A DNA stretch of 64,000 nucleotides from Roseburia_C amylophila (GTDB lineage: Bacteria > Bacillota > Clostridia > Lachnospirales > Lachnospiraceae), in contig NZ_JAOQKI010000009.1 in NCBI RefSeq assembly GCF_025567465.1, positions 62,001 through 126,000 on the forward strand, written 5' to 3'. The notes under the pieces were generated by a model that saw only the letters and a list, made by a program, of their open reading frames with translations, did not search any database and had not been told where the DNA came from. The translations under genes were made by a program, and so were the position numbers. Of this stretch, positions 25,164 through 35,125 are shown one piece after another (positions within the stretch are counted from its first letter, which is position 1; the number at the start of each line of letters is the position of its first letter).

Positions 25164-28100
25164 TTAAAAATCAAATAAAGAAAGCTGGTTCGATTCCGGC
25201 AGGTCCCCGAATAATCCAAGGTCTCCCATCAGATCAATTACGGTCTTACTAACTTTGGTCCGTTGCCTGAAATCATCCTTGGATAGAAAAGGACCATCCT
25301 TGGCAGCCTCTACCACTGCCTCTGCCGCCTTCTCGCCAAGACCATCTATCGTACTTAAGGCAGGCATCAGTTTGCCATCAATAATCTGGAAACGGGATGC
25401 CTGGGCTTTATATAAATCAATGGTCCAGAACTCATAGCCTCTTGCATACATTTCCTGCACAATACGCATATCCTTATAGGTATCCTGCTCCTTCTTCGAT
25501 AGTGAATCCTTTCGTTTCTCATAATCACGCATGAAGTAATTCAGCTTATCCTTTCCCTGACACATAAGCTCATAACTGAATCCGGTTGCACGGATGGAAA
25601 AGTATGCTGCATAATATGCCAGCGGATAAAATACCTTACAGTAAGCAATACGCCACGCCATCATAACGTATGCCGCCGCATGGGCCTTCGGGAACATATA
25701 CTTAATCTTCTTACAGGACCAGATATACCAGTCCGGTACGCCATGGGCAGTCATTTCTTCCTCCCACTCCGGTTTTAAGCCCTTTCCCTTACGGACAGAC
25801 TCCATAATGGTAAAGGATTCCTCACTGTCAAGTCCCATACTGATAAGATAAATCATGATATCATCACGGGTACAGATTGCCGTAGAAATGGTTGCTTTTC
25901 CCTCTTCAATCAATGTCTGGGCATTTCCTAACCATACATCCGTACCGTGTGACAGACCTGCAATTCGAATCAGATGGGAAAAGGACTGCGGGTCTGCGTC
26001 AATTAACATCTGCATCGCAAAGTCTGTTCCAAACTCTGGAATTCCAAGTGCTCCAAGTGTACAGTTTGTCAACATATCCGGTGTAATACTCAGTGCACTG
26101 GTATTCTTAAATAAGGACATGACGGACTTATCATCCAGTGGAATCTTCTGTGCATCAATTCCGGTTAAGTCCTCAAGCATACGGATCATGGTCGGATCGT
26201 CGTGTCCGAGAATATCAAGCTTTAATAAGTTGTGATCAATGGAATGGTACTCAAAATGAGTCGTAATAATATCGGTTGTCATATCGTTGGCAGGATGCTG
26301 AATCGGTGTAAAGGAATAAATCTCTTCCCCCACCGGCAATACTACGATACCTCCCGGATGCTGTCCGGTGGTCCGGTGGATTCCCACGCAGCCCTGCACA
26401 ATCCGGTCTATCTCACAATTTCTCTTATGCACACCATGCTCTTCATAATAATTCTTTACATAACCGAATGCGGTTTTATCTGCCAGCGTACCAATGGTTC
26501 CGGCACGGAAGGTCTGTCCCGCACCGAAAATTACTTCTGTATATTTATGGGATTTACTCTGGTAATCACCGGAGAAATTAAGATCAATATCCGGCTCTTT
26601 ATTTCCCTTAAATCCAAGGAATGTTTCAAACGGAATATCAAAACCGGCTTTCACTAACGGCTTGCCACAGTTCGGACACCGCTTATCCGGCATGTCACAA
26701 CCGGACTGTCCGCCATATTTCTTTACTTCCGGCGAATCAAAATCACTGTAATGACAGTGGGCACAGTAATAATGCGGTGCCAGCGGATTTACCTCCGTGA
26801 TTCCGGACATGGTTGCCGCAAAAGAAGAACCTACGGATCCACGGGAACCTACCAGATAACCATCCTCATTTGATTTCCAAACCAGCTTCTGGGCAATGAT
26901 ATACATTACCGCATAACCGTTTCCGATGATGGATTTTAACTCCCGCTCCAATCGCTCCGATACGATTTCCGGCAAATCCTCTCCATACATCTCATGTGCC
27001 TTGTTATAGCAGATATCACGCAGCATCTGGTCGGAATTTTCAATCACCGGCGGACATTTATCCGGACGAACTGGAGAAATGCGCTCGCACATATCTGCAA
27101 TCATATTGGTATTATCGATAACGACTTCTTTCGCTTTCTCACTGCCTAAATAGCTGAATTCCTCCAACATTTCTTCTGTGGTACGAAGATATAGCGGAGC
27201 CTGCTCATCGGCATCCTTAAAGCCTTTACCCGCCAGAATAATCCGACGGTATACTTCATCCTCCGGGTCCATAAAATGCACATCACAGGTTGCCACAACC
27301 GGCTTATGGAATTCTTCTCCTAATTTTACAATCCGGCGGTTAATGTCCTTTAATTCATCCATGGTGGAAATCGGTGCTTTTTCATCTTTTATCATAAATG
27401 CATTATTTCCAAGAGGCTGGATTTCAAGGTAATCATAAAACTTCACCAGACGGATAATCTCTTCCTGCGGCCGTCCCTGTAAAATTGCCTGATAAAGTTC
27501 TCCCGCCTCACAGGCAGAACCAATCAGTAAGCCTTCCTTGTGTTTTAAGTATTCGCTCTTTGGAATTCTCGCCCTCTGATGGAAATAATCAAGGTGGGAT
27601 AAGGATATCAGCTTATAGAGATTCACACGACCCAGATCATTCGTTGCAAGAATAATAGCATGATGGGTCGGCATCTTCATAACGGTCTCTTTGCTGACAT
27701 GTCCCTCGGCATTTAATTCATCCAGTGTATTGATGCCACGGTCAGCAAGCATTTTTACAAACTTTTCGAATATTTCAGCGGTACATGCTGCATCGTCTAC
27801 CGCACGGTGATGATTCTCCAGCGAAATATTTAATGCCCTTGCTACGGTATCCAGCTTAAAACGGTTCAGATTCGGCAACAGCATTCGTGCCATGGCAACA
27901 GTATCTGCAATGGTAAAATCATAAGGAATGCTTAAACGGTCACAGTTATATTTGATAAAACTCATATCAAAATCAGCATTGTGTGCTACCATAACAGCAC
28001 CATCACAGAAGGCTAAGAACTCCGGCATAACTTCTGCAATCACCGGTGCCGTAATTACCATATCATCTTTGATTCCGGTCAGATTTTCAATGTGGAACGG

Positions 28101-29684
28101 AATCGGCACTTCCGGATTAACAAAAGTGGAAAAACGCTCGGTTATATTCCCCTTTTCTACTTTTACCGCACCAATTTCAATAATTTTATTTACCAGCGGT
28201 GAAAATCCGGTGGTCTCTATATCGAATACCACATAGGCATCCTGCAGGGACTGATTCTTTGAATTTTCTACAATGTCCTTTAAGTCATCCACAAGATAAG
28301 CTTCCACACCATAGATAATCTTAAAGTCCGGGTCATCCGGCAGTGCATGGTTTGCAATCGGGAATGCCTGGACATTTCCATGATCGGTAATCGCCAGTGC
28401 CTTATGTCCCCACTTATATGCCCTTTTTACCAGATCTCCTACATCGGTAACACCATCCATGTCACTCATCTTGGTATGGCAATGAAGCTCTACTCTCTTT
28501 AACGGGCTGTTGTCCATTCTTATTGTAGTAAAATCAGGGATTTTCTTAATTCCGACAATGGAGCCGATGGTCAGCTCACTGTCAAATTTATCAATGGTCG
28601 TTACACCCTTAATTTTAAGAAATGCTCCCTTTTTCAAATCTCCCATCAGTTCCGGTAGATTCTCATTTTTTGTAAAGATTTTAAGCACAATGGAATCCGT
28701 AAAATCCGTTACTGACATAATGATAATTGTCTTTTCACCACGGATTTCTCTTGTATCTAATGTCATTATCTGTCCACGGATGACAACTTCTCCCATTTCA
28801 CCTACGATGGTCTCAATCGGAATTGCATCCTCTTCAAAATCACGACCATAAATAACATCCGGATTGTCTGATTTTTTAACAAACTCTCTTCTCTGGAAGG
28901 AAGATTTTCCCTTGAAATCCTTTCCGCCGGAAAAGTTATTCTTTCCAGCAGAAGGCACTGCTCCTGTGCCTTCTGCACCGGTGGTCTGATTTTTTTCCGG
29001 GACAGCAGGAACTTTTTCTGTCTTCGCTGCTTCTCCATTCCGCTGTACTTCTGCCTCTTTTATTGCAGGCTGTTCCATGCCATCCGTATTCTGCGTTCTT
29101 GCTGCTGCAGTACGTGCCACGATATGGGCAACCTCTGTTTCAATCTGGCTGTCTGCGCTCTTTAAATAATCATTTTCTGCCGGTTTCTCATACTGTGGCT
29201 CAATCATTAATTTTAATCCACAACGTTCGCAGATGATTTTTTCTAAGATATCAATCAGTTCATTGCTCCGCTCTGTGGCAACAATAGTATCCTCTAAAGT
29301 AAGAATCATATGGTCTTCCCGGTCAAATTCCATTTTGCTGCAGCGCATCAGATTATAGAGCAATACGCTGTAATTGCGAATCTCTTCTAAAATACTCTCC
29401 CGGTATACCGCCATCAGTTTTTCCGGTGTATACTGGCTGGATAAATTAAATTTTTCTATGATTTTAACAGCTACCTCCTTGTGCGGAAATAGCTGTTGTC
29501 TGATTTCTTGTTCAATATGATAGATTTCCGGTTTTGGAATTAGCCTTGTACTCTCTAAATAAATCCGCAGTGCATTCTGTGCGGAATTCGATGCCACTTT
29601 TGTAATCTCTGTTTCTTTCAAAAGTGTACTCATCTCTCCGGTAATCTTTAATGTTGGAAAAACTTCAAAAAACAGTTTTGCCAT
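25164..29684 (-). CDS. polC: DNA polymerase III alpha subunit, Gram-positive type (PolC)
   Basis: Replicative polymerase with built-in proofreading, 1506 residues. Order: N-terminal domain (1-180), a low-complexity Gln/Lys/Gly-rich linker (about 195-265), OB fold (about 300-385), split PHP domain starting HCHTKMSDMDG at 401, DnaQ-type exonuclease inserted in PHP (DIETTGFSP at 488-496), then the zinc-finger region (CHYSDFDSPEVKKYGG and CPNCGKPL), the polymerase core (PDIDLNFSGDYQ) and helix-hairpin-helix segment. ATG behind AGGAAAAATT. It follows ispG by 8 bases at the end of the rpsB-side cluster, as in Bacillus. Confidence 0.97.
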   Translation of the reverse strand: MAKLFFEVFPTLKITGEMSTLLKETEITKVASNSAQNALRIYLESTRLIPKPEIYHIEQEIRQQLFPHKEVAVKIIEKFNLSSQYTPEKLMAVYRESILEEIRNYSVLLYNLMRCSKMEFDREDHMILTLEDTIVATERSNELIDILEKIICERCGLKLMIEPQYEKPAENDYLKSADSQIETEVAHIVARTAAARTQNTDGMEQPAIKEAEVQRNGEAAKTEKVPAVPEKNQTTGAEGTGAVPSAGKNNFSGGKDFKGKSSFQRREFVKKSDNPDVIYGRDFEEDAIPIETIVGEMGEVVIRGQIMTLDTREIRGEKTIIIMSVTDFTDSIVLKIFTKNENLPELMGDLKKGAFLKIKGVTTIDKFDSELTIGSIVGIKKIPDFTTIRMDNSPLKRVELHCHTKMSDMDGVTDVGDLVKRAYKWGHKALAITDHGNVQAFPIANHALPDDPDFKIIYGVEAYLVDDLKDIVENSKNQSLQDAYVVFDIETTGFSPLVNKIIEIGAVKVEKGNITERFSTFVNPEVPIPFHIENLTGIKDDMVITAPVIAEVMPEFLAFCDGAVMVAHNADFDMSFIKYNCDRLSIPYDFTIADTVAMARMLLPNLNRFKLDTVARALNISLENHHRAVDDAACTAEIFEKFVKMLADRGINTLDELNAEGHVSKETVMKMPTHHAIILATNDLGRVNLYKLISLSHLDYFHQRARIPKSEYLKHKEGLLIGSACEAGELYQAILQGRPQEEIIRLVKFYDYLEIQPLGNNAFMIKDEKAPISTMDELKDINRRIVKLGEEFHKPVVATCDVHFMDPEDEVYRRIILAGKGFKDADEQAPLYLRTTEEMLEEFSYLGSEKAKEVVIDNTNMIADMCERISPVRPDKCPPVIENSDQMLRDICYNKAHEMYGEDLPEIVSERLERELKSIIGNGYAVMYIIAQKLVWKSNEDGYLVGSRGSVGSSFAATMSGITEVNPLAPHYYCAHCHYSDFDSPEVKKYGGQSGCDMPDKRCPNCGKPLVKAGFDIPFETFLGFKGNKEPDIDLNFSGDYQSKSHKYTEVIFGAGQTFRAGTIGTLADKTAFGYVKNYYEEHGVHKRNCEIDRIVQGCVGIHRTTGQHPGGIVVLPVGEEIYSFTPIQHPANDMTTDIITTHFEYHSIDHNLLKLDILGHDDPTMIRMLEDLTGIDAQKIPLDDKSVMSLFKNTSALSITPDMLTNCTLGALGIPEFGTDFAMQMLIDADPQSFSHLIRIAGLSHGTDVWLGNAQTLIEEGKATISTAICTRDDIMIYLISMGLDSEESFTIMESVRKGKGLKPEWEEEMTAHGVPDWYIWSCKKIKYMFPKAHAAAYVMMAWRIAYCKVFYPLAYYAAYFSIRATGFSYELMCQGKDKLNYFMRDYEKRKDSLSKKEQDTYKDMRIVQEMYARGYEFWTIDLYKAQASRFQIIDGKLMPALSTIDGLGEKAAEAVVEAAKDGPFLSKDDFRQRTKVSKTVIDLMGDLGLFGDLPESNQLSLFDF

Positions 29685-29692
29685 AATTTTTC

Positions 29693-30751
29693 CTACTCCT
29701 TATTCCAGTTCAAAAGTTCCTTTCTTAATTCACTTAAGAGCTGATTCTCCGGTACTTTACGGTCTATCTGACCATGCTTTATAATTAGTCCTTCTCCCAC
29801 ACCGCCGGCAATTCCGATATCGGCTTCCTTTGCTTCTCCCGGTCCGTTGACTACACAGCCCATAACAGCAACCTTGATGTCTAAAGGAATGTCCGCTACC
29901 ATATTCTCTACCTGATTTGCCAGTTCGATTAAGTTGATTCTTGTTCTTCCACAGGTCGGACAGGATACTACCTCAATACCACCTTTACGAAGCCCTAAAG
30001 TTCTTAAAATCAGTTTTGCTGATTTGATTTCTTCTAACGGATCTCCGGTTAATGAAACACGAATGGTATCTCCAATCCCCTGATTTAAAATCAGTCCCAG
30101 TCCAATGGAGGATTTAATATTTCCGCTGATAATCGTTCCTGCCTCTGTAATTCCCACATGCAGGGGATGATCGGTTTGCTCAGCAATCAGTTCATGGGCT
30201 TTTACACACATCATAACATCTGAAGATTTGATACTGATAACGAGATTGTCATATCCCATATCTTCAATAAGATGCACTTTATCCAAAGCACTTTCTACAA
30301 TGCCTTCTGCGGTAACACCATGATATTTTTCTACTAAATCCTTTTCCAGTGAACCGCTGTTGACTCCCACACGGATTGGAATATTTCTTTCCTTTGCTAC
30401 GTCTACCATAGCCTGCACACGCTCTTTGCTTCCGATGTTGCCCGGATTGATTCTGATTTTATCTGCTCCATGCTCCATGGCAGCAATAGCCAGCCGGTAA
30501 TCAAAATGAATATCTGCAACCAGTGGTATTGCTATCTGCTTCTTAATCTCAGTCAATGCTTCTGCGGCTTCCATTGTCGGCACCGCACAGCGGATGATAT
30601 CACAGCCTGCCGCTGCCAGACGGTTAATCTGCTCTACGGTTGCTTTTACATCCTCTGTCTTTGTATTGGTCATTGACTGTATCAGGATTGGATTTTTTCC
30701 ACCGATGATACGGTCTCCTATTTTTACCACTTTCGTATCTTTTCGTTCCAT
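29693..30751 (-). CDS. ispG: 4-hydroxy-3-methylbut-2-en-1-yl diphosphate synthase (IspG)
   Basis: Iron-sulfur enzyme of the MEP isoprenoid pathway. The 352-residue bacterial-type protein (no inserted third domain) has a TIM barrel and a C-terminal cluster domain with ligands CPTCGR and MGCVVNGPGEA plus a downstream Glu. ATG behind AGGAGGAAAAGCAATC. Lies between rseP and polC; with dxr two genes away, it supplies precursors for undecaprenyl phosphate made by the neighbouring uppS. Confidence 0.96.
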   Translation of the reverse strand: MERKDTKVVKIGDRIIGGKNPILIQSMTNTKTEDVKATVEQINRLAAAGCDIIRCAVPTMEAAEALTEIKKQIAIPLVADIHFDYRLAIAAMEHGADKIRINPGNIGSKERVQAMVDVAKERNIPIRVGVNSGSLEKDLVEKYHGVTAEGIVESALDKVHLIEDMGYDNLVISIKSSDVMMCVKAHELIAEQTDHPLHVGITEAGTIISGNIKSSIGLGLILNQGIGDTIRVSLTGDPLEEIKSAKLILRTLGLRKGGIEVVSCPTCGRTRINLIELANQVENMVADIPLDIKVAVMGCVVNGPGEAKEADIGIAGGVGEGLIIKHGQIDRKVPENQLLSELRKELLNWNKE

Positions 30752-30779
30752 GATTGCTTTTCCTCCTGTGCAGGATTAT

Positions 30780-31811
30780 TTAAAATAATTTTCGAATATC
30801 ATTAAACATAACAAGCACCATCAATGCCAGAAGCAGCATCAGTCCGACAAAATGAACCATGCCCTCTTTGTCCGGATCCACCCGTTTCTTTCTGACGGCT
30901 TCTATAATCAGAAATACCAGTCTTCCTCCGTCTAATGCCGGTAATGGAAGCAGGTTCATAATTCCAAGATTGGCAGTCAGCATTATGGAATAATTAATTA
31001 ATGTCAATACCACCGATAGCGTTCCAGCTGACTTGCTCTCGTCATAAGTATCACCAATATTCTTTACAATACCTACCGGTCCCGAAAGTTCATTGACACT
31101 GACTCTTCCGGTCACTAACATCTTCAAGCTGTCCATGGTAACTTCTATCCAGTATTTCACTTCATATATGCTATATTTTATAGTCTCAAAAATATTACCC
31201 CGCTCACGCATGGTATTTCCATAGATTCCAAAGAGATTTCTTCCTGCTTCTTCATTATATTTCGGGCTGATGGTACAGGTATATTCCTCTCCATCTCTTT
31301 CATAGGTCACTTCCAGATTCTCATTGGAATGAAATAGCGTGTAAACACTTACTTCACGATAAATATGAATGTTCTTTCCATTGATTTCTTTAATGATATC
31401 TCCAGCCTGAAGTCCTGCTTCCTCTGCCGGATATCCTTCCATAACACCTTTTACCTCCGGCCGGTCAAATCCGGCTGTCCCGATAACAATCAGTGCCAGA
31501 AGGAATGCCAGAATAAAGTTAAAAACCGGTCCTGCCGCTACAACTGCTATTCTCGCCCATACGGACTTGCTGTTAAAGGAGCCTTCACTTTCCGACTCTC
31601 CGTCTTCGCCTTCCATCATACATGCTCCACCAAAAGGCAGCAGTTTTATGGAATATTTTGTCTCTCCCTTTGTAATTCCAAATAGCGTTGGTCCAAGTCC
31701 CAGACAAAATTCATTTACTTTGATTTTATTTTTCTTTGCCAGCAAAAAATGTCCCAGTTCATGAAAAATAATAATAAAACTGAACATTAAGATTGCAATG
31801 ATTATTTTCAA
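30780..31811 (-). CDS. rseP: Site-2 intramembrane zinc metalloprotease (RseP/RasP)
   Basis: Cleaves membrane-embedded substrates such as anti-sigma factors and signal peptides. Active-site HELGH at 17-21 in the first helix, a PDZ domain (EGYPAEEAGLQAGDIIKEINGK, about 120-142) and the second metal motif NLLPLPALDGGRL near 288-300 are all intact. Four membrane segments. The start is TTG at 31811, with AGGTGG five bases before it, and the dxr stop lies one base upstream, so translation is coupled to dxr. Confidence 0.94.
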   Translation of the reverse strand: MKIIIAILMFSFIIIFHELGHFLLAKKNKIKVNEFCLGLGPTLFGITKGETKYSIKLLPFGGACMMEGEDGESESEGSFNSKSVWARIAVVAAGPVFNFILAFLLALIVIGTAGFDRPEVKGVMEGYPAEEAGLQAGDIIKEINGKNIHIYREVSVYTLFHSNENLEVTYERDGEEYTCTISPKYNEEAGRNLFGIYGNTMRERGNIFETIKYSIYEVKYWIEVTMDSLKMLVTGRVSVNELSGPVGIVKNIGDTYDESKSAGTLSVVLTLINYSIMLTANLGIMNLLPLPALDGGRLVFLIIEAVRKKRVDPDKEGMVHFVGLMLLLALMVLVMFNDIRKLF

Positions 31812-31812
31812 T

Positions 31813-32955
31813 CTACCACCTGCTCTCTATATACTCATACGCGGCCTGCTCTGTTGCAAGGATTTCTTCTACGGACGGACTGGCAATATAGGTACACTGC
31901 TCCATACACGCCTGTGCGATTTCCGGAATCTCTAAGAAACGAATCTTTCCGTCTAAGAACATTGCTACCGCTCTCTCATTTGCTGCATTAAAAGCAGTCG
32001 GAATGTTACCGCCCTTTCTGCAGGCTTCATAAGCCAGCTTCAATCCATAAAAAGTCTCCATATCCGGCTCTTCCAATGTAATTGCCTTCATTTTCCAGAA
32101 ATCCAGCCGGTCTCCACTTAAGTGTAACCGGTTCGGATAATACAGGGCATACTGGATTGGAAGCCGCATATCTGCTGTTCCAAGCTGTGCAATGACTGCA
32201 CCGTCTTCATACTCTACCATAGAATGTATGATACTCTGTGGTTGTACTACAACCTGAATCTGGTCTGCATTTACATCAAACAGCCATTTTGCTTCAATGA
32301 CTTCAAGTCCTTTATTTATCATGGTTGCGGAATCAATAGTGATTTTACGTCCCATGCTCCAGTTCGGATGCTTCAATGCATCTTCCACTTTTACCTGTTC
32401 TAATTCCGCCCGCTTCTTTCCACGGAATGGTCCGCCGGAAGCTGTCAAAAGTATTTTTGCAATTTTATTGTCTCCGGCTCCCTGCAGAGACTGAAAGATT
32501 GCACTGTGTTCACTGTCCACTGGAAGGATTTTCACATTACATTCCTTTGCCAGCGGCATAATAATATGTCCTGCGGTAACTAAAGTCTCCTTATTAGCTA
32601 GTGCAATGTCCTTTCCTGCTTTCATAGCGGCTATGGTCGGACGGATACCAAGCATACCTACAATGGCAGTTACAAGAATCTCTGCTTTCTCTTCCGTTGC
32701 TACTTCTAAAAGTCCTTCCATCCCGGAAGCCACCTTTACCTTCAAATCTGCAACCCTTGTCCGAAGCTCAATCGCGTCCTCTTCTGCCCATACAGCAACC
32801 AAAGCCGGATGAAACTCCCGGATCTGTTCTTCTAATTTTGCAATATTATGTCCTGCCGCAAGTGCAGTTACTTCAATATCTCCATGTTCTCTTACAACAG
32901 AAAGTGTCTGGGTTCCAATGGAACCAGTGGAACCTAAAATTGCAATCTTCTTCAT
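31813..32955 (-). CDS. dxr: 1-deoxy-D-xylulose 5-phosphate reductoisomerase
   Basis: NADPH-dependent second step of the MEP pathway. The 380-residue protein has the nucleotide-binding GSTGSIGTQTL near the start, the metal-binding VDSEHSAIFQ and LTASGGPFR, and the flexible loop region HPNWSMGRKITIDSATMINKGLE. ATG behind GTAGGAGGAAGC, eight bases after cdsA. Confidence 0.97.
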   Translation of the reverse strand: MKKIAILGSTGSIGTQTLSVVREHGDIEVTALAAGHNIAKLEEQIREFHPALVAVWAEEDAIELRTRVADLKVKVASGMEGLLEVATEEKAEILVTAIVGMLGIRPTIAAMKAGKDIALANKETLVTAGHIIMPLAKECNVKILPVDSEHSAIFQSLQGAGDNKIAKILLTASGGPFRGKKRAELEQVKVEDALKHPNWSMGRKITIDSATMINKGLEVIEAKWLFDVNADQIQVVVQPQSIIHSMVEYEDGAVIAQLGTADMRLPIQYALYYPNRLHLSGDRLDFWKMKAITLEEPDMETFYGLKLAYEACRKGGNIPTAFNAANERAVAMFLDGKIRFLEIPEIAQACMEQCTYIASPSVEEILATEQAAYEYIESRW

Positions 32956-32963
32956 GCTTCCTC

Positions 32964-33770
32964 CTACTTGCCAATCAGATATAATGCAAGATAATAAATA
33001 ATTGGCGCTGTAAATATTACACTGTCAAAACGATCTAAGATTCCACCATGGCCAGGAATCAGTCTGCCATAATCTTTAATGTCATAATTACGTTTGATTG
33101 CAGATGCAGTCAGGTCTCCAATCATAGATATGATTGCCCCAATCGCACAAATCATGCAAAGCATAATGATATCACGGTTGGTGCTTCCCATAGAGCCCTG
33201 GAAAACAAAGCAATAAATCAGGGTTAATAATGCTGCTCCCACTACTCCGCCAACAGCTCCTTCCCAGGATTTCTTCGGAGAAAGCACCGGTGCCATCTTG
33301 TGTTTTCCAATCAGCACACCCACACAGTATGCACAGGTATCGCAGCCCCAGGAGCATAAGAAAATTAACCATACAATATAAGCTCCACCCGGTAGCATTC
33401 TGGTCTGATATACATAAGAAAGCATCACCGATACATAAAATACACCAAAAAATGCTGCTAACATCTGCTCGGTATGATATTTCGGATAAGAAAATACATA
33501 TACAAACATCAGCACTACCAAAAGTGCGATGACAAATAACAGCATATCCGGAATAAACTGAAATTTCAGATTGCAATAATATACAATCGTTGCCAGTCCG
33601 CCGACGACACCGGCACAGCTTTTTTCAATTTTAAACACACGATACAGTTCATATAATCCAATCAAAGAAATAATTCCGGTTACTGCCAGCAGCAAATCAT
33701 TTCCGGTAATAATGAATACCAGTGCCAGAATTACCAGCACGATTCCACTTAATAATCTTGTCTTAAACAT
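32964..33770 (-). CDS. cdsA: Phosphatidate cytidylyltransferase (CDP-diglyceride synthase)
   Basis: Membrane enzyme making CDP-diacylglycerol from phosphatidate and CTP. The 268-residue protein has about eight membrane segments and the C-terminal signature GDLTASAIKRNYDIKDYG followed by PGHGGILDRFDSVIF. ATG behind GAGGAGTAAT, directly after uppS. Confidence 0.95.
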   Translation of the reverse strand: MFKTRLLSGIVLVILALVFIITGNDLLLAVTGIISLIGLYELYRVFKIEKSCAGVVGGLATIVYYCNLKFQFIPDMLLFVIALLVVLMFVYVFSYPKYHTEQMLAAFFGVFYVSVMLSYVYQTRMLPGGAYIVWLIFLCSWGCDTCAYCVGVLIGKHKMAPVLSPKKSWEGAVGGVVGAALLTLIYCFVFQGSMGSTNRDIIMLCMICAIGAIISMIGDLTASAIKRNYDIKDYGRLIPGHGGILDRFDSVIFTAPIIYYLALYLIGK

Positions 33771-33771
33771 A

Positions 33772-34467
33772 TTACTCCTCCTCTATCTTTCCATATCTCC
33801 GGTCTCTTCCGCTGTAATCCTCTACTGCTTTACGCAGTTCTTCCGGTGTAAAGTCCGGCCATGGAACCTCTGTAAAATATAACTCACTATAAGCAAACTG
33901 CCACAGCAAGAAGTTGGAAAGCCGCTGTTCTCCACTGGTGCGGATCATAAGATCAGGATCCGGGATATCTTTCGTATCAAGATAGGATGCATATTTCTCT
34001 TCGGTAATCTCCTCTGCCGAAATACCATCCTGCCACATTTTCTTCATTCCACGGATCATTTCATCTCTTGCTCCATAATTAATGGCAATCTGTAAATTCA
34101 GTCCCGTATTATGGGCAGATTCTCTTTCCAATACAGCAATCTGCTGCTGGAATTTATCATCCAGCCGGCTGGTATCTCCGATTACACGGACTCTCATATT
34201 ATTCTTGTCCGCTGTCTTTATACAGTTCTTAAGATAACTGCTCAAAAGCTTCATCAAAGCATCTACTTCATTCTGTGGACGGTTCCAGTTCTCTGTGGAA
34301 AATGCATACATGGTTACATATTCTATGCCCAGATCATGCGCTGCTTTACAGATAACTTCAACATTCTTTGCCCCCATGGTATGTCCATAGTTTCTTGGCA
34401 TTCCTCTTTTCTTTGCCCAGCGTCCGTTTCCATCCAGAATAATTGCAACATGTTTTGGAATCTTCAT
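33772..34467 (-). CDS. uppS: Undecaprenyl diphosphate synthase
   Basis: cis-Prenyltransferase making the lipid carrier for peptidoglycan. The 231-residue protein has the catalytic Asp12 in ILDGNGRWAKKRG, the YAFSTENWNRP motif (about 67-77) and the basic DLMIRTSGEQRLSNF. ATG behind AAAGGAGAACAAAG. A terminator-like hairpin lies just upstream, between frr and uppS. Confidence 0.96.
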   Translation of the reverse strand: MKIPKHVAIILDGNGRWAKKRGMPRNYGHTMGAKNVEVICKAAHDLGIEYVTMYAFSTENWNRPQNEVDALMKLLSSYLKNCIKTADKNNMRVRVIGDTSRLDDKFQQQIAVLERESAHNTGLNLQIAINYGARDEMIRGMKKMWQDGISAEEITEEKYASYLDTKDIPDPDLMIRTSGEQRLSNFLLWQFAYSELYFTEVPWPDFTPEELRKAVEDYSGRDRRYGKIEEE

Positions 34468-34500
34468 CTTTGTTCTCCTTTTTACAGATGTTTACAACAT

Positions 34501-34532
34501 AAAAGGGGACACGGCAATCGCGCTATGTCCCC
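34501..34532 (-). terminator. Hairpin between frr and uppS (possible partial terminator)
   Basis: GGGGACA (34526-34532 read on the minus strand) pairs with TGTCCCC (34505-34511), followed by TTTTATG. It would reduce read-through from frr into uppS and the lipid genes. Confidence 0.6.
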
Positions 34533-34555
34533 ATATGTGTCGTACATGGATAAGA

Positions 34556-35110
34556 TTATACCGTAAGGATTTCCTTTGTCTTTTCCTCTACTGCACCATC
34601 AATTTTTGCAATATATTTATCCGTAATTTTCTGAGTATCGTTTTCTAATTCTTTTAATTCATCCTCAGATACTTCATTTGCTTTGTTCTGTTTCTTGAAT
34701 GCATCATTGGCATCCCTTCTGATATTACGGATTGCCACCTTGGCATTCTCACCTTTTTTCTTAATATCCTTTGCCAGTTCTTTACGTCTTTCCTCGGTAA
34801 GCTCCGGGAATACAAGACGGATTACTTTACCATCGTTGGTTGGATTTAAGCCTAAATCAGATGTTAAAATTGCTTTTTCAATCTCTTTTACAAGGGATGC
34901 TTCCCAAGGCTGGATCTGAATCATTCTTGGCTCCGGAACATTGATATTTGCAACCTGCTGTAACGGGGTCGGTGTTCCATAATAATCTACAGTAATTCTG
35001 TCTAAGATATGCGGATTCGCTCTTCCTGCCCGGATAGTTGCATATTCTTCCACAAGATTCTCGTATGATTTCTGCATTTTCTCTTCATATGGGTTTAATC
35101 TGCTATCCAT
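34556..35110 (-). CDS. frr: Ribosome recycling factor
   Basis: Splits post-termination ribosomes together with EF-G. The 184-residue length and motifs RAGRANPHILDRITVDYYGTPTPL and VRLVFPELTEERRKEL-like sequence are standard. ATG behind AAAGGAGATTATTT. Follows pyrH by 15 bases, the usual order. Confidence 0.96.
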   Translation of the reverse strand: MDSRLNPYEEKMQKSYENLVEEYATIRAGRANPHILDRITVDYYGTPTPLQQVANINVPEPRMIQIQPWEASLVKEIEKAILTSDLGLNPTNDGKVIRLVFPELTEERRKELAKDIKKKGENAKVAIRNIRRDANDAFKKQNKANEVSEDELKELENDTQKITDKYIAKIDGAVEEKTKEILTV

Positions 35111-35125
35111 AAATAATCTCCTTTA